Part shown: positions 11,301 to 22,160 of the stretch, one piece after another | Numbering within the stretch: position 1 is the stretch's first letter | Layout: each line of letters starts with the position of its first letter | Source of the DNA: Allium sativum | Taxonomy: Eukaryota > Streptophyta > Magnoliopsida > Asparagales > Amaryllidaceae | NCBI GenBank assembly: GCA_030737875.1 | Contig: CM060925.1 | Location: 481,987,514 to 482,051,513, forward strand | DNA: 64,000 bases | Reading direction: 5' to 3' | The notes under the pieces: model-generated | Databases searched by the model: none | Seen by the model: the letters and a program-made list of their open reading frames with translations, nothing else | Told to the model about the DNA's origin: nothing | Translations under genes and position numbers: made by a program

Positions 11301-12023
11301 TCCATACCTGGAGTTGCAGAGATTAAGGGGTACAATCCCGAACACACTAAGATCCCCAAGGCTCCTCTTCTATCTCCCATCGAGGAACAACTACTTCTGC
11401 CACTCCCTGGGACAAATCCGCTGAAGGTATCGCTACTTTTCATCGCAGTTTGTCAAGGACATCATAGTGTGTCATCGTATCATAGAGAAGACAATTGAAA
11501 GGCCCATGTTTCCCCCAGAGTTAATAAACATTGCTTCTAGTTCTTTAGGTACAAAGCATGTCAAGAGACTGAGGAGAAACCGAGGGAGGCGGCTAACAAG
11601 GCCATAGTTCTCTCTAGCAGTGAAGTTCCCAAAGATGGGGAAATCATTGATGCTTTAAAGGATATGGATAGCAAGAGGGATGAAGAGGATGTGGACGTCA
11701 CCATCACTGGGGCGACCGATGGGTCTGAAAACTTGATGCTTGCTCAGATGAAAGCTAGAATGGAGGCACTGTTGAAGGTCAAGAAAGAAGAAGAGCCTAT
11801 CTCGGTCGATCCCCTTCAAATGATTCCTCCTGGTGGAAAATTAACAATCAAAGATTCCAACTCGGTCAGTTACTTTATAGCTAGCTTTCAAGCCCTCTGT
11901 TAATCCGAAAGATCCTCTTTCGACAAGAAGAGGAAAAAACGCATTCTCACTGGAGCTGAGAAGGAGGAGAAGCAGAATCTGAAAGATGCCAAGAAAGCCA
12001 AGCATTCCCCCAAGTCCAAATGA
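8398..12023 (+). pseudogene. antisense extra ORF of E1 (Transposase_28-like)
   Basis: Starting at ATG 8398, a basic N-terminus (MSRRRSGRLSEKS) is followed by an acidic stretch and then a segment (FVVEFLRRLHIATTQLYPNA) that resembles the plant 'putative gypsy type transposon' domain (Pfam Transposase_28) seen in extra ORFs of Tat elements. A stop follows at 8911 and a frameshift near 9050, after which EVKPEWFFIKHQ is readable. A short intron is likely at 9133-9206. Downstream come a Ser/Pro/acidic region (9519-9725), a coiled-coil-like Lys/Glu-rich region (about 10360-10950), an acidic region (11040-11500, 11664-11900) and a Lys-rich tail ending at TGA 12021-12023. Many stops make it non-functional. 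Extra ORFs opposite to gag-pol are known in Tat elements; their role is unknown. Family assignment is by memory of the motif, not a search. Confidence 0.6.
9133..9206 (+). other. probable short intron in the antisense ORF
   Basis: GTAAGC at 9133 and a pyrimidine-rich TTTTCTGTTCTCAG ending at 9206 frame 74 bases. Removing them joins two readable segments around a conserved-looking GYNH and PNLKKKQG. A second acceptor-like CTATCTTGCAG ends at 9996-9997, suggesting another intron after about 9900. Confidence 0.5.
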
Positions 12024-12815
12024 AGTGTTGCTCTTGATTTCTATTTTGTTTTCTACTGGTCCGCGGTTGTTGTTGCAAGTGCGGCCCTCACATTTTTGAA
12101 TAGTTGTCTATGTAATCTGCACGTTGTTAATGAAATAGTTTCCCTACAATATCGTTCATTTGCAAGTTTTGTTATTTATTTCAATCAAATGTAACTATGA
12201 TCGAAATATCATTATGCTAAGTAGTAAACAATAAATCGTATCATACATCAAACTAGGATTCCTACTCCAGAAAAATCGTATCCTAAGGGTGTGACATGTG
12301 TATGCCCCCAATCAATCTTGAATAAATTTCCTAGTCAGGACTTGTTCGGGATTGATTAGAATTGTCATCGTGTTTCCCCCAATCCTTCTGTAGGGAGTGC
12401 GGGCTCAGCTTTCAATCTTGCCCCCATTCCTTTGGTGGTGTAGGAACCCTTTTCCTTTGGCACTTGGTCTCAGTGCCTTTATACTCTCCGGTCGTATTCC
12501 CAGGTTAGTGTGTGGTTAAGGCGGTCTTTAATCATAGTGCACCAGTCACGCCCACTTTTATACTCACTCTCGGATCGAAAGAGTTTGAGTTAATAAGGAG
12601 AACGATCATGCCATTCGCTCCAACCTTCCTTCTACACTCTATTTCCAAGAGAAGGATTCCATTAGTTCGAGTGCCATTCCCGCACTTGATTTTAATCCGT
12701 GCTTCACGCTTCACAATGGCGTATATAGCTTATCGGGTAAGCGGTCATACCACACTTGCTAAGGTGCTACCTCTAAATCCTGATTCGAGGGTAAAGGTGC
12801 CCTCTTTTTCGTAAG
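12024..12815 (+). other. downstream of the antisense ORF, non-coding
   Basis: AATGAAATAG near 12130 and AATAAAT near 12230 could serve polyadenylation of the plus-strand unit. From 12300 the sequence holds repeated CCCCCAAT / GCCCCC tracts (12307, 12376, 12421). The open frame 12512-12814 has no recognisable domain. Confidence 0.4.
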
Positions 12816-13025
12816 TTTGACATCGACCAATTACGTCACAACATCAAGTAAACTATCAAAAAATCACAAAACATGGAGAAATAAGTACAGGAAAAGTAAA
12901 TGACACGCGATGTTTTTATATTGGTTTGGCAAAATCATAGCCTACGTCCACTTTATAGTCTTTTGTTGTTATAGGCAAGTCATGCCTTTTTATATAGTTT
13001 ATAAAACAAAAGAATCAATACAATC
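12816..13025 (-). repeat. LTR-like relic between pol and the antisense ORF
   Basis: TATATTGGTTTGGC (about 12917) followed by GCCTACGTCCACTTTATAG matches the U5-side motif of the E1 and E2 LTRs, and the about 110 bp to its left (GTTTGACATCGACC ... GTCACAACATCA) can be aligned loosely with the E2 LTR end. No primer site or second copy was found. It looks like the R-U5 end of a diverged LTR, sitting directly after the pol stop. Confidence 0.5.
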
Positions 13026-14110
13026 TCAAGTTAAGTAGTGCCAAAGATGCTGGGCATTCCATGCCCTGGGTATTTCGTCGCCATCTACAGTCGTTAGCTT
13101 GAAAGCTCCTTTATCAAGTTTCCATTGGATGACATATGGTCCTTCCCATTTTAGGCCCAGAAAAATGGGGGTTGAGAAAACGTGCTTCAAAGCCAGGTTT
13201 CCAGGTTCAAAGGTGTAGGATCGAACCTTCCTGTTATAGTATCGAGTGACCTGGTGTTTGTGCCTCGTGGCACGTAAATCTGCTTCATCTCTTTTTTCCT
13301 TATCATGTCCAAGGACTCAAGGAGAAGCGCTTTATTTTTCATCGGATCATAATATGATGTCCTGTGAAAGGGGACTTCTAATCCTACTGGAATGACTGCT
13401 TCTGATCCGAATGAAAGTAGGAAAGAAGTATGGCCAGTTACCGATTTGTAGGTCATTCTATAGGCCCATAATGCTAAAGGCAATGATTCGGCCTATATAG
13501 CTTTTGCCTTCTTCAGTCGCTTCTTTACAATGGACTTAATAATTTTGTTTATGCTTCGACTTGCCCATTCGATTGTGGGTGTGCTACAGCGGTGTATCTC
13601 TTTTTGATACGATATTTCTGGCAGACCAAATTCTATGCTATTGAACAGGGTTCTGTTGTTAGTTATCATAACTTTGGTAATCCCGAATCAGCAAACGATG
13701 TTTCTGGCGATGAAGTTAATCACCCGCTTTGTCATGATCGTGGTCAATAGCTCAGCTTCCGCCCATTTTGTAAAGTAGTCTACAACCACGATCGCATATT
13801 TTTCCTCGCCTTTGGCAATTGGAAGGCTTCCGATGGCATCAATTCCCCATACAGCAAACGGCCACATGCTCACCATCGTATTGAGTCGGCTGGGAGGTGC
13901 TCTGGAAAATTGCAAATTTTTGGCACCTATCGCGGCATTGTGAATAATCGCCATATTGTAGTATCTTCTTTGAAACCGTCTGACCTCTGGTGTGATCTCC
14001 ACATTCTTGTTCATGCACTTCTTTCAACACACGTTTAACATCGTCATGTGCTATACACCGGAGTAGGGGTACTGAAAATCCTTGTCAGTAAAGAACTTCA
14101 CCCTGCATGA
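13026..14110 (-). pseudogene. E1 integrase remnant
   Basis: The Pol C-terminus ends with a Tat-type segment (IPRAWNAQHLWHYLT) and stop at 13026-13028. Upstream are WAYRMTYKSVTGHTSF (13430-13475) and the catalytic core: FAVWGIDAIGSLP (first Asp, about 13840) and VVDYFTKWAEAE (second Asp, about 13755). A VLKEVHEQECGDH segment (about 13990-14030) is the start of the HHCC zinc domain, but most of that domain is deleted. Stops and frameshifts between the blocks prevent function. The D,D spacing and the motifs are those of gypsy integrases. Confidence 0.85.
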
Positions 14111-14680
14111 CATATCTAAAAGCTTTGCGAACGATGGCACGTCTATCACTCTTTTTTTCGAAAGTGTTCCATTATGCAGGAAGTTCTATATCGGCTTCAT
14201 CCATGACTTTCTCTGGTTCGGTCTCTAACACCAGATCAATTTTTATCCGATCAATGCTCGAAGCTTCTAGTATCTCGATTGGACTCTTCTGGATTATCAG
14301 AGCTTTCTTATTTAGCCAACTTATCCGCCTTCTGATTCTTTGTTCGTGGAATGTGGGATATGCTATAATACTCTAGGCAGTCCAACAACTCCTCTACCCT
14401 TTCTAGGTAAGCTGCGGTCGTGCTCCCTATGTTTGAAATTCTTTCTGAACCTGACAAACAACTATATGAGAGTCACAAAAGATGTTCAACGCCGCTACTC
14501 CCGAATCCTTAGCGAGTTTCAACCAGGCAATCAGGACCTTGTATTCGGAATCGTTGTTAGTAGCGAATAATTCCAATCATTGTACATAGTAAATTGACCA
14601 CCTCCGGGAGTGATTAATACAACTCCAGTGCCAGACCATCAATCATTCTTGGCACCGTCTGTATACAGTTTCCATGTGCT
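14111..14680 (-). pseudogene. E1 second (archaeal-type) RNase H remnant
   Basis: The run STWKLYTDGAKND followed by SGTGVVLITPGGGQF (14560-14680, with one stop between) is the start of the additional RNase H found after the normal RT-RNase H in Tat elements. A frameshift near 14570 separates it from NDSEYKVLIAWLKLAKDSG, the NNEAEY-like helix. 14111-14450 reads as the linker to integrase with several stops. This second RNase H supports placement in the Tat lineage. Confidence 0.7.
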
Positions 14681-15130
14681 GGATTCTAGCTTCTGTTCTG
14701 AGGAGCCAGATTCTTCATTTGGTATATCCTCTTCGGGGATGGTGAATTCAACGGTGAAGTCTGCTAAAGCTTGCCCCTGTATGGACTTTCTAGGAAGGAA
14801 GTAGAGGTCAAACTGGCTTAGGTCGATGTTCCATTTGAGTAATCTTCCAGATGCCTCTGGTCGCAGCAGGACCTGTCGGAGTGGTTGATCGGTGTATATA
14901 ACAATGGGGTGACGTTGAAAGTAATGGCAAAGATTTCTGGGGGCAATCAACAAGCTGTAAGCAAGCCTTTCTATCTTTAGGTAATTGCATTCTACTGCCG
15001 CCAAATTCTTGCTCACATAGTATATCGGTCTCTGGATTTTTTCCTCCTAACATACAAGTAGTGAGCCGATAGCGTGCAACGATACTTCCAAGTCCACAAA
15101 TAAATCTTCATGATCCACTAGCTTAGACAA
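14681..15130 (-). pseudogene. E1 RT-associated RNase H remnant
   Basis: DLFVDLEVSLHAIGSLLV (first catalytic Asp replaced by the context DLEVS), IQRPIYYVSKNL, YLKIERLAYSLL and IVIYTDQPLRQVLLRPEASGR follow each other in the usual order. It lies just after RT. A frame change occurs near 15045 between the first and second blocks. The domain would remove RNA from RNA-DNA hybrids. Confidence 0.8.
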
Positions 15131-15960
15131 TATCGGGGGCTTCTCTAAATGATCCAGCAGGTTCTGGTAGGCTTCAATACAGTCTAGGGTCCATACGAAG
15201 TTGTGTTTTCCTCGTTTTATCAAGTTGAAGAAAGGAATGCACTTGTTAGTGGCTTTGGAAATAAATCTGCTCAACGCTGCAACCATCCCTTCTATGCTCT
15301 GCACATTCCTGATCTTTCGCAGCTCGCTAATCATCCTGATTATTGCAATCTGATCAGAATCGATTTCAATTCCGCGTGAGTTGATGATGAAACCAAGGAA
15401 CTTTCCTAATAGGACTACGAATGAGTATTTTAACTGGTTAAGCTTCAATCCATAGCGTCTGAGGATACCAAACATCTCGTTCAAATCTACTGTGTGGTCA
15501 AACGACTGCTTAGACTTCACAAGCATATCATCCACATAAACCTCCATAAAGTCCCGATTTGGTTGTAAAACATACGGTTCATTAGGCGCTGGCATGTCGC
15601 TCTGACATTCTTCAATCCGAAAGGCATTGCCACATAGTAGTACAATTCAAGGTTAGTGATAAAACTTGTATGTTCTTGATTTAGTACGTGCATGGGAATC
15701 TGGTTGTAACTCGAATATGCATCCATGAATAGGAGAAGTTCGTGTCCCACTGTTGAGTCCACAAGCTGATTGATTCTTGGTAGTGGGAAGCTGTCTTTTG
15801 GGCAGGCTTTGTTCAGATCCGAAAAATCAATGCATGTGTGCCACTTCCCATTGGCTTCTTAACAAGGACGGGGTTCGATATCCAGTCAGGATACGTGGCA
15901 TCCCTGATGAACCCTTTATCTCTCAGCTTCTCTACTTCCTCTTTCAAGGCAACCGACCTC
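15131..15960 (-). pseudogene. E1 reverse transcriptase remnant
   Basis: Motifs in order: HTCIDFSDLNKACPKDSFPL (about 15785-15840), LLLFMDAYSSYNQI (catalytic Asp, about 15725), YVAMPFGLKNVRAT, and VYVDDMLVKS (YVDD, about 15540), then FLGFIINSRGIEID and the thumb. A frameshift lies near 15590, between YNQIG and MEVYVDD. Otherwise the domain is nearly complete. Typical of Tat/Athila RT. Confidence 0.9.
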
Positions 15961-16990
15961 TCCTACCTAACATACGCCTTTTCTGCTTCACGGGAGGATA
16001 TTTTGGGTTTATGCTTAACGAATGGCTCATGATTGATGGTGAGATCCCACCCATATCGAGGTGGGTTCAAGAAAATACATCCATATTTTCCCATAGAAAA
16101 TTAGTCAGTTCCCTAGTCCAGACGGGGTCCAAGTGAGATCCGATCCTCAAAACCTTGGTCGGATCATCATCGATGGGGATATCCATAGTTGTTTCATTAG
16201 ATGTCGCTTTTCTACATCCTAAATCTTCATCCTCTCTGGAATCTATGTCTTCAGGCAGATGTTAGGGTGGCTCCTTCTATGATATTTTCTTTATTTGCTA
16301 TGTCGACGCCTACTTTGTAGGATGAGAAGTATTCCTTGGTTCTGTATTGTCTCTGTTGCATAGCATATTCCATTCTTCCATACAGCAGGATCTTCCGTTA
16401 ACTTGGTCACCACGGACCATCACTACTCTGGATTCGGTAGGGAACTTTAGCAATAAACACCAGGGGCGATGTAGGCTTTGAATTCTGCGAGATCTGGTCG
16501 ACCCAGTAAGGTGAATCAATATTCACAACGACAAATAGGAGGATTTGTACCCTCCTGCTGTCTCCTTCCCCGAGCTCCCCAGACAAGTCCACCACTCTCA
16601 TCGGAGTTGTTGTTGAGCCGTTAAAGCCATGTATCCATTCAGTGCATGGCTTCCAATTTCATCTGGTCGAATGCTTTTTTAAACATAATATTGATGGAAC
16701 TCCTGCAATCAACAAGGACTTTCCGTACAAGGGCTAGACCAATGGTAGAAGTAATTACCAATGGGTCGATACCCGGAAACTCTACTCCCACACTTTCTCT
16801 ATCTCTGAAGATAACATCGTCTGCCATCATCTTTTGTTGCTTCGTGGGAGTAGTATCCTCAAGAGAACTACGCTCTCCCGCTTCTAGATGTTTAGTGGCA
16901 CTGACGTACTGCTCCATGGCTCTATTGCTAAATCCAGTTGGATGCGGTCTTCTGACTATGGTATTAATGAATATTCCCTTCCCTTTCTAA
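15961..16990 (-). pseudogene. E1 protease and protease-RT linker remnant
   Basis: DPLVITSTIGLALVRKVLVD near 16700-16765 followed by CRSSINIMFKKAF matches Tat proteases, where VD-TGSS is expected; here the catalytic triad DTG has become DCR, so the enzyme is dead. Downstream to 15961 short coding segments are separated by stops and shifts. The linker sequence around 16500 (LGRPDLAEFKAYIAP in one frame) is still recognisable as the region between protease and RT. Confidence 0.75.
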
Positions 16991-16999
16991 TGGGCAGTA

Positions 17000-19000
17000 G
17001 TTTAGGGGCAGGTTGGTTCTGATTCTCCTTGTCCCTTATCTCTAGGGGGAACTTTATACTCGTCTAACTTCCCTATTTGAAGCATCTTTTCTAAAACATA
17101 TCTTAAATTACGATACTCATTTGTAGAGTGGTCGTAGATTTCATGGAATAAACAGAACTTCCCGGTATCGCAATCCTTTTCAGTCGAATTTCTCGATTGA
17201 GGCTTTTTGTATTGAATAACATTGTAGGTGTCCAAATATTGTTCTCCAAGGTGTCCTTCAATGGTGTGTAATTCTCGAAGGGATGGAATCGAGGTCTCTT
17301 TCTGGGATCAATTCTCCGACTCTGGTTTCTCTTGTTGCTATTGCCACCTTGGTGGCCATTTCCTGTATTCTTGTTGCTGACATTCACTTCAACTTTCCCT
17401 GCACTGTCACCAGATTTCTTGATGGTGACATTACTTTGGATATCTTCTCTCGGGGTGTCATCAGATTTTCTTTTCCTGTTATCGTACACCACTTCTTGTC
17501 GTAGGTGGATGTTTGCTTTCTCATTAAATAGATCTCTAGTCAAAGGCGGCTTTGCGGCTAGATATTTCCCGAACTCAGTATCTTTATCGACTCCATATAT
17601 TAGGGCCATCAAAATGGACTGTTTGTGGGGGTTACTTACTTCTATTACTGCCAGATTGAAACGATCCAAATACGATTTCAAAGTTTCCCTGGAAGCTTGT
17701 TTGATCACCGATAGCTTGATGGTGTTCTTAGACTTCTGGTGGTGAAGTCGAAACTGATTTATGAAACTCTCGCTTAGCTCTTTTAAACTGGAAATTGGCC
17801 GAGGCGGAAGCCGGGTGAACCATATCATTGCCACATCTTCGAGGTATATTGGATAACCTTTGCATTTCATGGCATCAGGGGTCGTCGCGGTGTTCACATA
17901 CTAGGAGTATCTCATCAAATGTTGCCTTGGGTCAGTTCTTCCTCCATATCGGTCCATGGTTGGAAGATTGAATTGCATCGGGAACTGGACATCCAATATG
18001 TCGTCGGTGAAAGGTATATGGCTGCGATCAATGTCCCAATCTTCGTTAGTGTAACCTATGTTATCAGCCATAATTTGACGTACCGTAGCTCCCACTTCAG
18101 CATTGGTTGGTGTAGGCTCAGGTTCAACACTCCTTGCTCTTCTAAAACTTCCAACTCCTACGCCAGGTGGCATCCTTCGGTTTCTTAAGGGAGTAGAGTT
18201 TCTTCGCCTATTGCGATCCTGGTCATTCTCACGACGAGTAGGCTAAAGGAGTTGGCCTTTGGGTAGAATTGGTAATTTTGGATCCCGAGGTAGGACATGA
18301 TATCCACGCATTGGTAATAGCATGGGCTCTGCTTGGCTAGGATCATTAGGACCCAAACGACGGGCTACATCTTCGCAAGATCCCAACGAACCAAACGTCA
18401 TTTGTTCTAGGTTTTCGGGCCTTTCAAGTGGTCTTCACAGAGGTCTTACATTCTCTTATGAGGAAGATGAGTAGTCTGTTGCAAGACAATGGGTTGGAGA
18501 AGGTGTCCTCTACCTACAAAGTTCATCCATCTGCATATTCATCACATTCTTGTTTTCGTGGATTGCGACACTATAACGTCTTTGGGCTTCTATAGCCTCA
18601 TTAATTTTCACCATCATGGCAATCATATGTGCAAAGTCCATCTGTGAAACATGGGCAGATGTAGGAAGTTCGTTGCTGGTAGTTGTTGCTGGATTTACAG
18701 CATTTGGATTGGCTTGAGTAGAAACACCAACAACAAGTGGGTTTGGGTCGCCCCCATCGGGTCGAGTCACGGTGGAGGCTTCAACAACTATGGTGTTCTA
18801 GGATCGGGTCACAGCTCTTGCATTGGATCGGATCATAGGTGCTTTCTCGGGTCAGGTCACGGGCGACCCCTCAGGTCAAGTAGGACCCTAGCCGGTTCCT
18901 TGAGAGCCGTCGGCATTGAGAGCTTGTACACGTCTCGTTGGTCTACGTTAACATCGTTTGCACGAGAGGTCTGTGGTTCTTTACCTTTCCTTGGAGCCAT
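17000..19000 (-). pseudogene. E1 gag remnant
   Basis: ATG at 19000 begins MAPRKGKEP. After a Pro/Gln-rich part with several frame changes (18510-18770 open), 18173-17250 is one frame with a single stop at 17901-17903: RYGGRTDPRQHLMRY, then AMIWFTRLPPRPISSLKEL and INQFRLHH, the retrotransposon Gag (capsid) domain. A frameshift near 17240 leads to CLFHEIYDHSTNEYRNL, the usual CHFH-x-GH-x-C knuckle of Tat Gag with the last Cys replaced by Tyr. Gag would form the particle. Confidence 0.85.
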
Positions 19001-19127
19001 GGATTTTCGATTTATCAAAGTCGATGAAAACTTCAAAAATGATAAAAATGCAGATTATCTCTTCGGACTTGGTGATCCAAATAGTAGAATGACAATCTGA
19101 AAAGCTGAGAATTCGAGGGTTCTCAAT
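19001..19127 (-). other. E1 leader (5' untranslated part)
   Basis: Between gag and the E2 insertion. Read on the minus strand and joined across E2, the 8 bases TTTTGGTG at 25161-25168 run into CTTTCATTGAGAACC here. The primer-binding site of E1 (TGGTGCTTTCATTGA) is therefore split by E2. Confidence 0.7.
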
Positions 19128-19132
19128 GAAAG

Positions 19133-19362
19133 TGTTGACGTCAAAAGTTGGTCACAAGTGACACTCAACCCCCAATCGTGCTAATGACACACGAGTAATG
19201 ATTATAAAGTGCAAAAAAGGTTAAAGAATAAGGAATACGCAGGGTTTTTATAGTGGTTTGGCAAGAAATTGTGCCTACTTCCACTTTATATGTATTGATT
19301 TTCTTTTGATTACAAGTACAATGACATTTACCTTTGAAGAAAGATGGGAGATGAGAAGTTTT
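19133..19362 (-). repeat. E2 LTR copy 1, truncated
   Basis: 230 bp matching the first part of the LTRs at 20890 and 24259 up to GATGAGAAGTTTT, then directly fused to gag sequence. It keeps TATAGTGGTTTGGC and the downstream CCTACTTCCACTTTATA. The missing U3 side was lost in the event that joined it to gag. Confidence 0.85.
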
Positions 19363-20800
19363 CAGATGGCTCAATTCGATCAACTGATGCTGCTACAGCC
19401 GCATTGAACCTTTCGAGGAATGATAAAAGTGTTTCCCTTGATCACTGCTTGATGGTGGAGAGGAACATGACACTCTTTGGTTGGGAGATATGTACTCTGA
19501 AATGTTCGATGAAATGGGTGACCAGCGTACTTCAGCTACTAATCGAATCCATTGTTAGCTGCCGAGATCACATGCCAGCTATATCTGTGAGGAAGAGTGA
19601 GATGCACATAGCCATGATGCTGGTCGATGCGCTGAGCACTTCCATATGGTTCATGTATCGCATGAGATGGAAGGTCGGGTCAGTGCGATCATTGTACGGT
19701 TCAATAGCTGGGAACTTGAAGTCCAGAGGGTTTCAAGAGTTTCTGATTTCCCTGGTGAAGGGGCTATGATGGACATTATCTATATCCTGCTGATAAGAGG
19801 TGCCCCGAGTGAAATGTCGAATGATGCTTGCAAGTTGGCTTCCATCTCCGAGGAGTCGTTGTCATGAATTTAGCTCTGCGTTTGGAAGAACTTCGGTACG
19901 AGGATCTGGCAAAAGCATGCTCGGAAGGGCGGCCATTGGTTGGGCTCGGCCTTTGAGAGTTGAGTGAAGGTGAGAGTGAGGATGAGCTCTGGTAGGTGGT
20001 TCTAGGAAGAATGGCCCCTCTTGAACCTGATGAGTATTGGATCGAGCCGTACCCATGATAGAGGGTCCAGGCGGATCCAGCATGGCATGTGATGTTTGAA
20101 GCTCGGGGTTGCCTTCGGCTGAAGCGAGGTCAGAAGAGTCTACGGTAGCGTTTTCTTCCGCCACGGTGAGGACCGGTATGGTAGAGTGGTCTCCCTGGTT
20201 CGAAGGGAAGGGCGTGCCAGCTCTTCGCTGAAGGGGAAGAGTGGTTAGGTTGGTCTATGGTAAGATTCCAGGTTGTATTGGGAATGACATTGATTCTGAT
20301 GGGCCCGGTAGTTGCTCGCTTGATCCGGGGGGTTGAGCTATTCCCAAGAGTGAACGCTGATCGGCCGCATGACCTGGATCTTGATCGCGGGCCTCCTGAG
20401 AATCTGCTGCTATGGCTATGCTGGTCGCTGGAAGCAATACTCCTGCCTGTGATTGGTTGGGAGGTGGTGTCGAGCCAGGAGGAAACAAAGGTGGAATATG
20501 ATCAGTGGCCTGATTCGATGCAGACCGAAGATCAGTTGTTGCCCCAGTCCCGGTTGGTGGAGGAATTGATGTTGAAGCGTTTAGTCCCATCTCCACTCGA
20601 CCGAGAAGGCGATCCTTCAATTGCTGCGGGTGTTCGAGGAGTTTACCCTAAGATGTCATGTGGTTTCTAAACTCGACCATGATTTTGTCCATGTCATCCC
20701 GGGTAAGATATCGGGACACATCTTCATGAGAGGAGGCTTCCTGGCTTGCTTCTGCAGTGTTTGTTTCAACTGCATTGGCATTTGTGGGGCGAGAAGACAT
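19363..20800 (-). pseudogene. E2 gag copy alpha
   Basis: ATG at 20800 begins MSSRPTNANAVETNTAEAS; a TAG follows about 50 codons on (MTS-stop-GK) and is also present at the same place in copy beta. A Pro/Ser/Gln-rich segment (20255-20620) precedes GPFFLEPPTRAHPHSHLH and the capsid-type region, with further stops at about 20252 and 19862. Continuation toward 19400 matches the capsid domain of beta (IMAKCIPLF-like). It breaks off at the junction with LTR copy 1. Confidence 0.8.
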
Positions 20801-20867
20801 TGCATCTTTCTTCCATTTGTTCGCCACGGACTAAAACTAGCAGAAGGTCGGAGGGTACGCAGTGTTT

Positions 20868-20889
20868 CCCCCTTCCTGGCGCGCCAAAG
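20868..20889 (-). promoter_or_regulatory. E2 primer-binding site, copy alpha
   Basis: Minus-strand CTTTGGCGCGCCAGGAAGG follows the LTR end TCAACA directly. TGGCGCGCCAGG is a primer-site sequence common in Tat-like elements; the tRNA was not assigned. Confidence 0.75.
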
Positions 20890-21707
20890 TGTTGACATTA
20901 AATGTTGGTCACAAATGACAGTCAACCCCCAATCGTGCTAACGACACACGAATAATGATTATAAAGTGCAAAAAAGGTTAAAAGAACAAGGAAAACGCAG
21001 GGGTTTTATAGTGGTTCGGCAAAAGACTGTGCCTATATCCACTTTATATGTATTGATTTTCTTTTGATTACAAGTACAATGACATTTATCTTTGAAGAAA
21101 GATGGGAGATGAGAAGTTTTAAGAGGAATGAAAGTTGGCTATTTGAGGAGTAAGCCATAAATCTTCCATTTCCAGAGCTTGGAGTACCAAAGAATGGCGT
21201 CTGTCTCCCAAAGTTAACATATGCCTTTCTTCTTTAGGGAAGAAGGTATTTATGGATGGAGAAATCGGCTAGGGCTGATGTGACGTGGCCCGGCCTTTTT
21301 GGGAAAGCTTGGACACGTGGAGATCGATCCTTGGGCATAGTTGCGGCTGAAAGACTGGTTCTACTATTCATAAATAGTATCTTCGAAAATCGTGGCTTAT
21401 GTGGCATTCAAGGTGAGGTGTATCAAATGTAGAGCTTTCTTCGCACATGGTTGACCGCCTTTACTGCCTTGAAAGTCCGGCTAAGCACCTGAATGACTTA
21501 GCTGAATATTTCCATGTTCATCCGACATATTCGGTCAATGCGTTTTTTATGGGAGTGAGATATTTGGTCGACTGGGGAGAGAGATTCTTCCGGAGTAAGT
21601 TAGCAGCTGGTAGGAACTGGCTCGGGCCGATGTCTGAAGAGGGCCTGTTTTGGACCGAGCCTTGGATGGGCTTCTTGGAGCATGAATTATCCCGATTGGC
21701 TGATTAT
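20890..21707 (-). repeat. E2 LTR copy 2 (internal)
   Basis: About 818 bp aligning with 24259-25068. Similarity stops at GGCTGATTA, after which this copy continues with unrelated sequence instead of the last about 80 bp of the full LTR. Its left side carries a primer site and gag, so it acted as a 5' LTR for copy alpha. Confidence 0.8.
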
Positions 21708-22160
21708 TGACTTTGGTTGTGAGATTTAATGCCTGCAAAGATAAAATGAACCATTCTCGGTCTGGAGAAGGCTTCAGTCTCGATGGGTCGAGTATCGAAT
21801 ATACCCGACCTAGAGTCATGGGTGAGCATTTATTTCACTTGGCTTTGAGGGGTGGCGAGTATGGACCATACTCGACTTACAAAGGTGGTGAGTATTAACC
21901 ATACTTGGCTTACAGAGGTGGCGAGTATTAACCATACTCGTCTTACAGAGGTGGCGAGTCATAATCCATGTTTTCAAAAGAAAGTTCATAGTCATTAAGG
22001 AACTATTACAAAGATAGTGAAAATAATTTTTAAAAGAACAACTATTGATTCCAGAGCATGCCTGGGAGCTAAATCCTAACCCCATACACGTGTACCTCAA
22101 AGTGTCCTTTTTATTGAAAATAATAATACATCGAAAAAAGAAATTTAAACCTAATTAATG
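21708..22160. repeat. E2 spacer with 33 bp tandem repeat
   Basis: GGTGGCGAGT(A) starts at 21851, 21884, 21917 and 21950: a perfect 33 bp spacing, each unit containing ACCATACT and CTTACA. Around it no gene is seen. The spacer lies between LTR copy 2 and the end of gag beta, where the 3' untranslated part of the element would be. Confidence 0.7.

Noticed and set aside
17283..17745. Plus-strand ORFs over E1 gag
   Set aside because: Shadows of the minus-strand capsid domain.
21851..21962. CRISPR-like array (regular 33 bp spacing)
   Set aside because: Repeats are contiguous tandem units without distinct spacers, and the genome is a plant.
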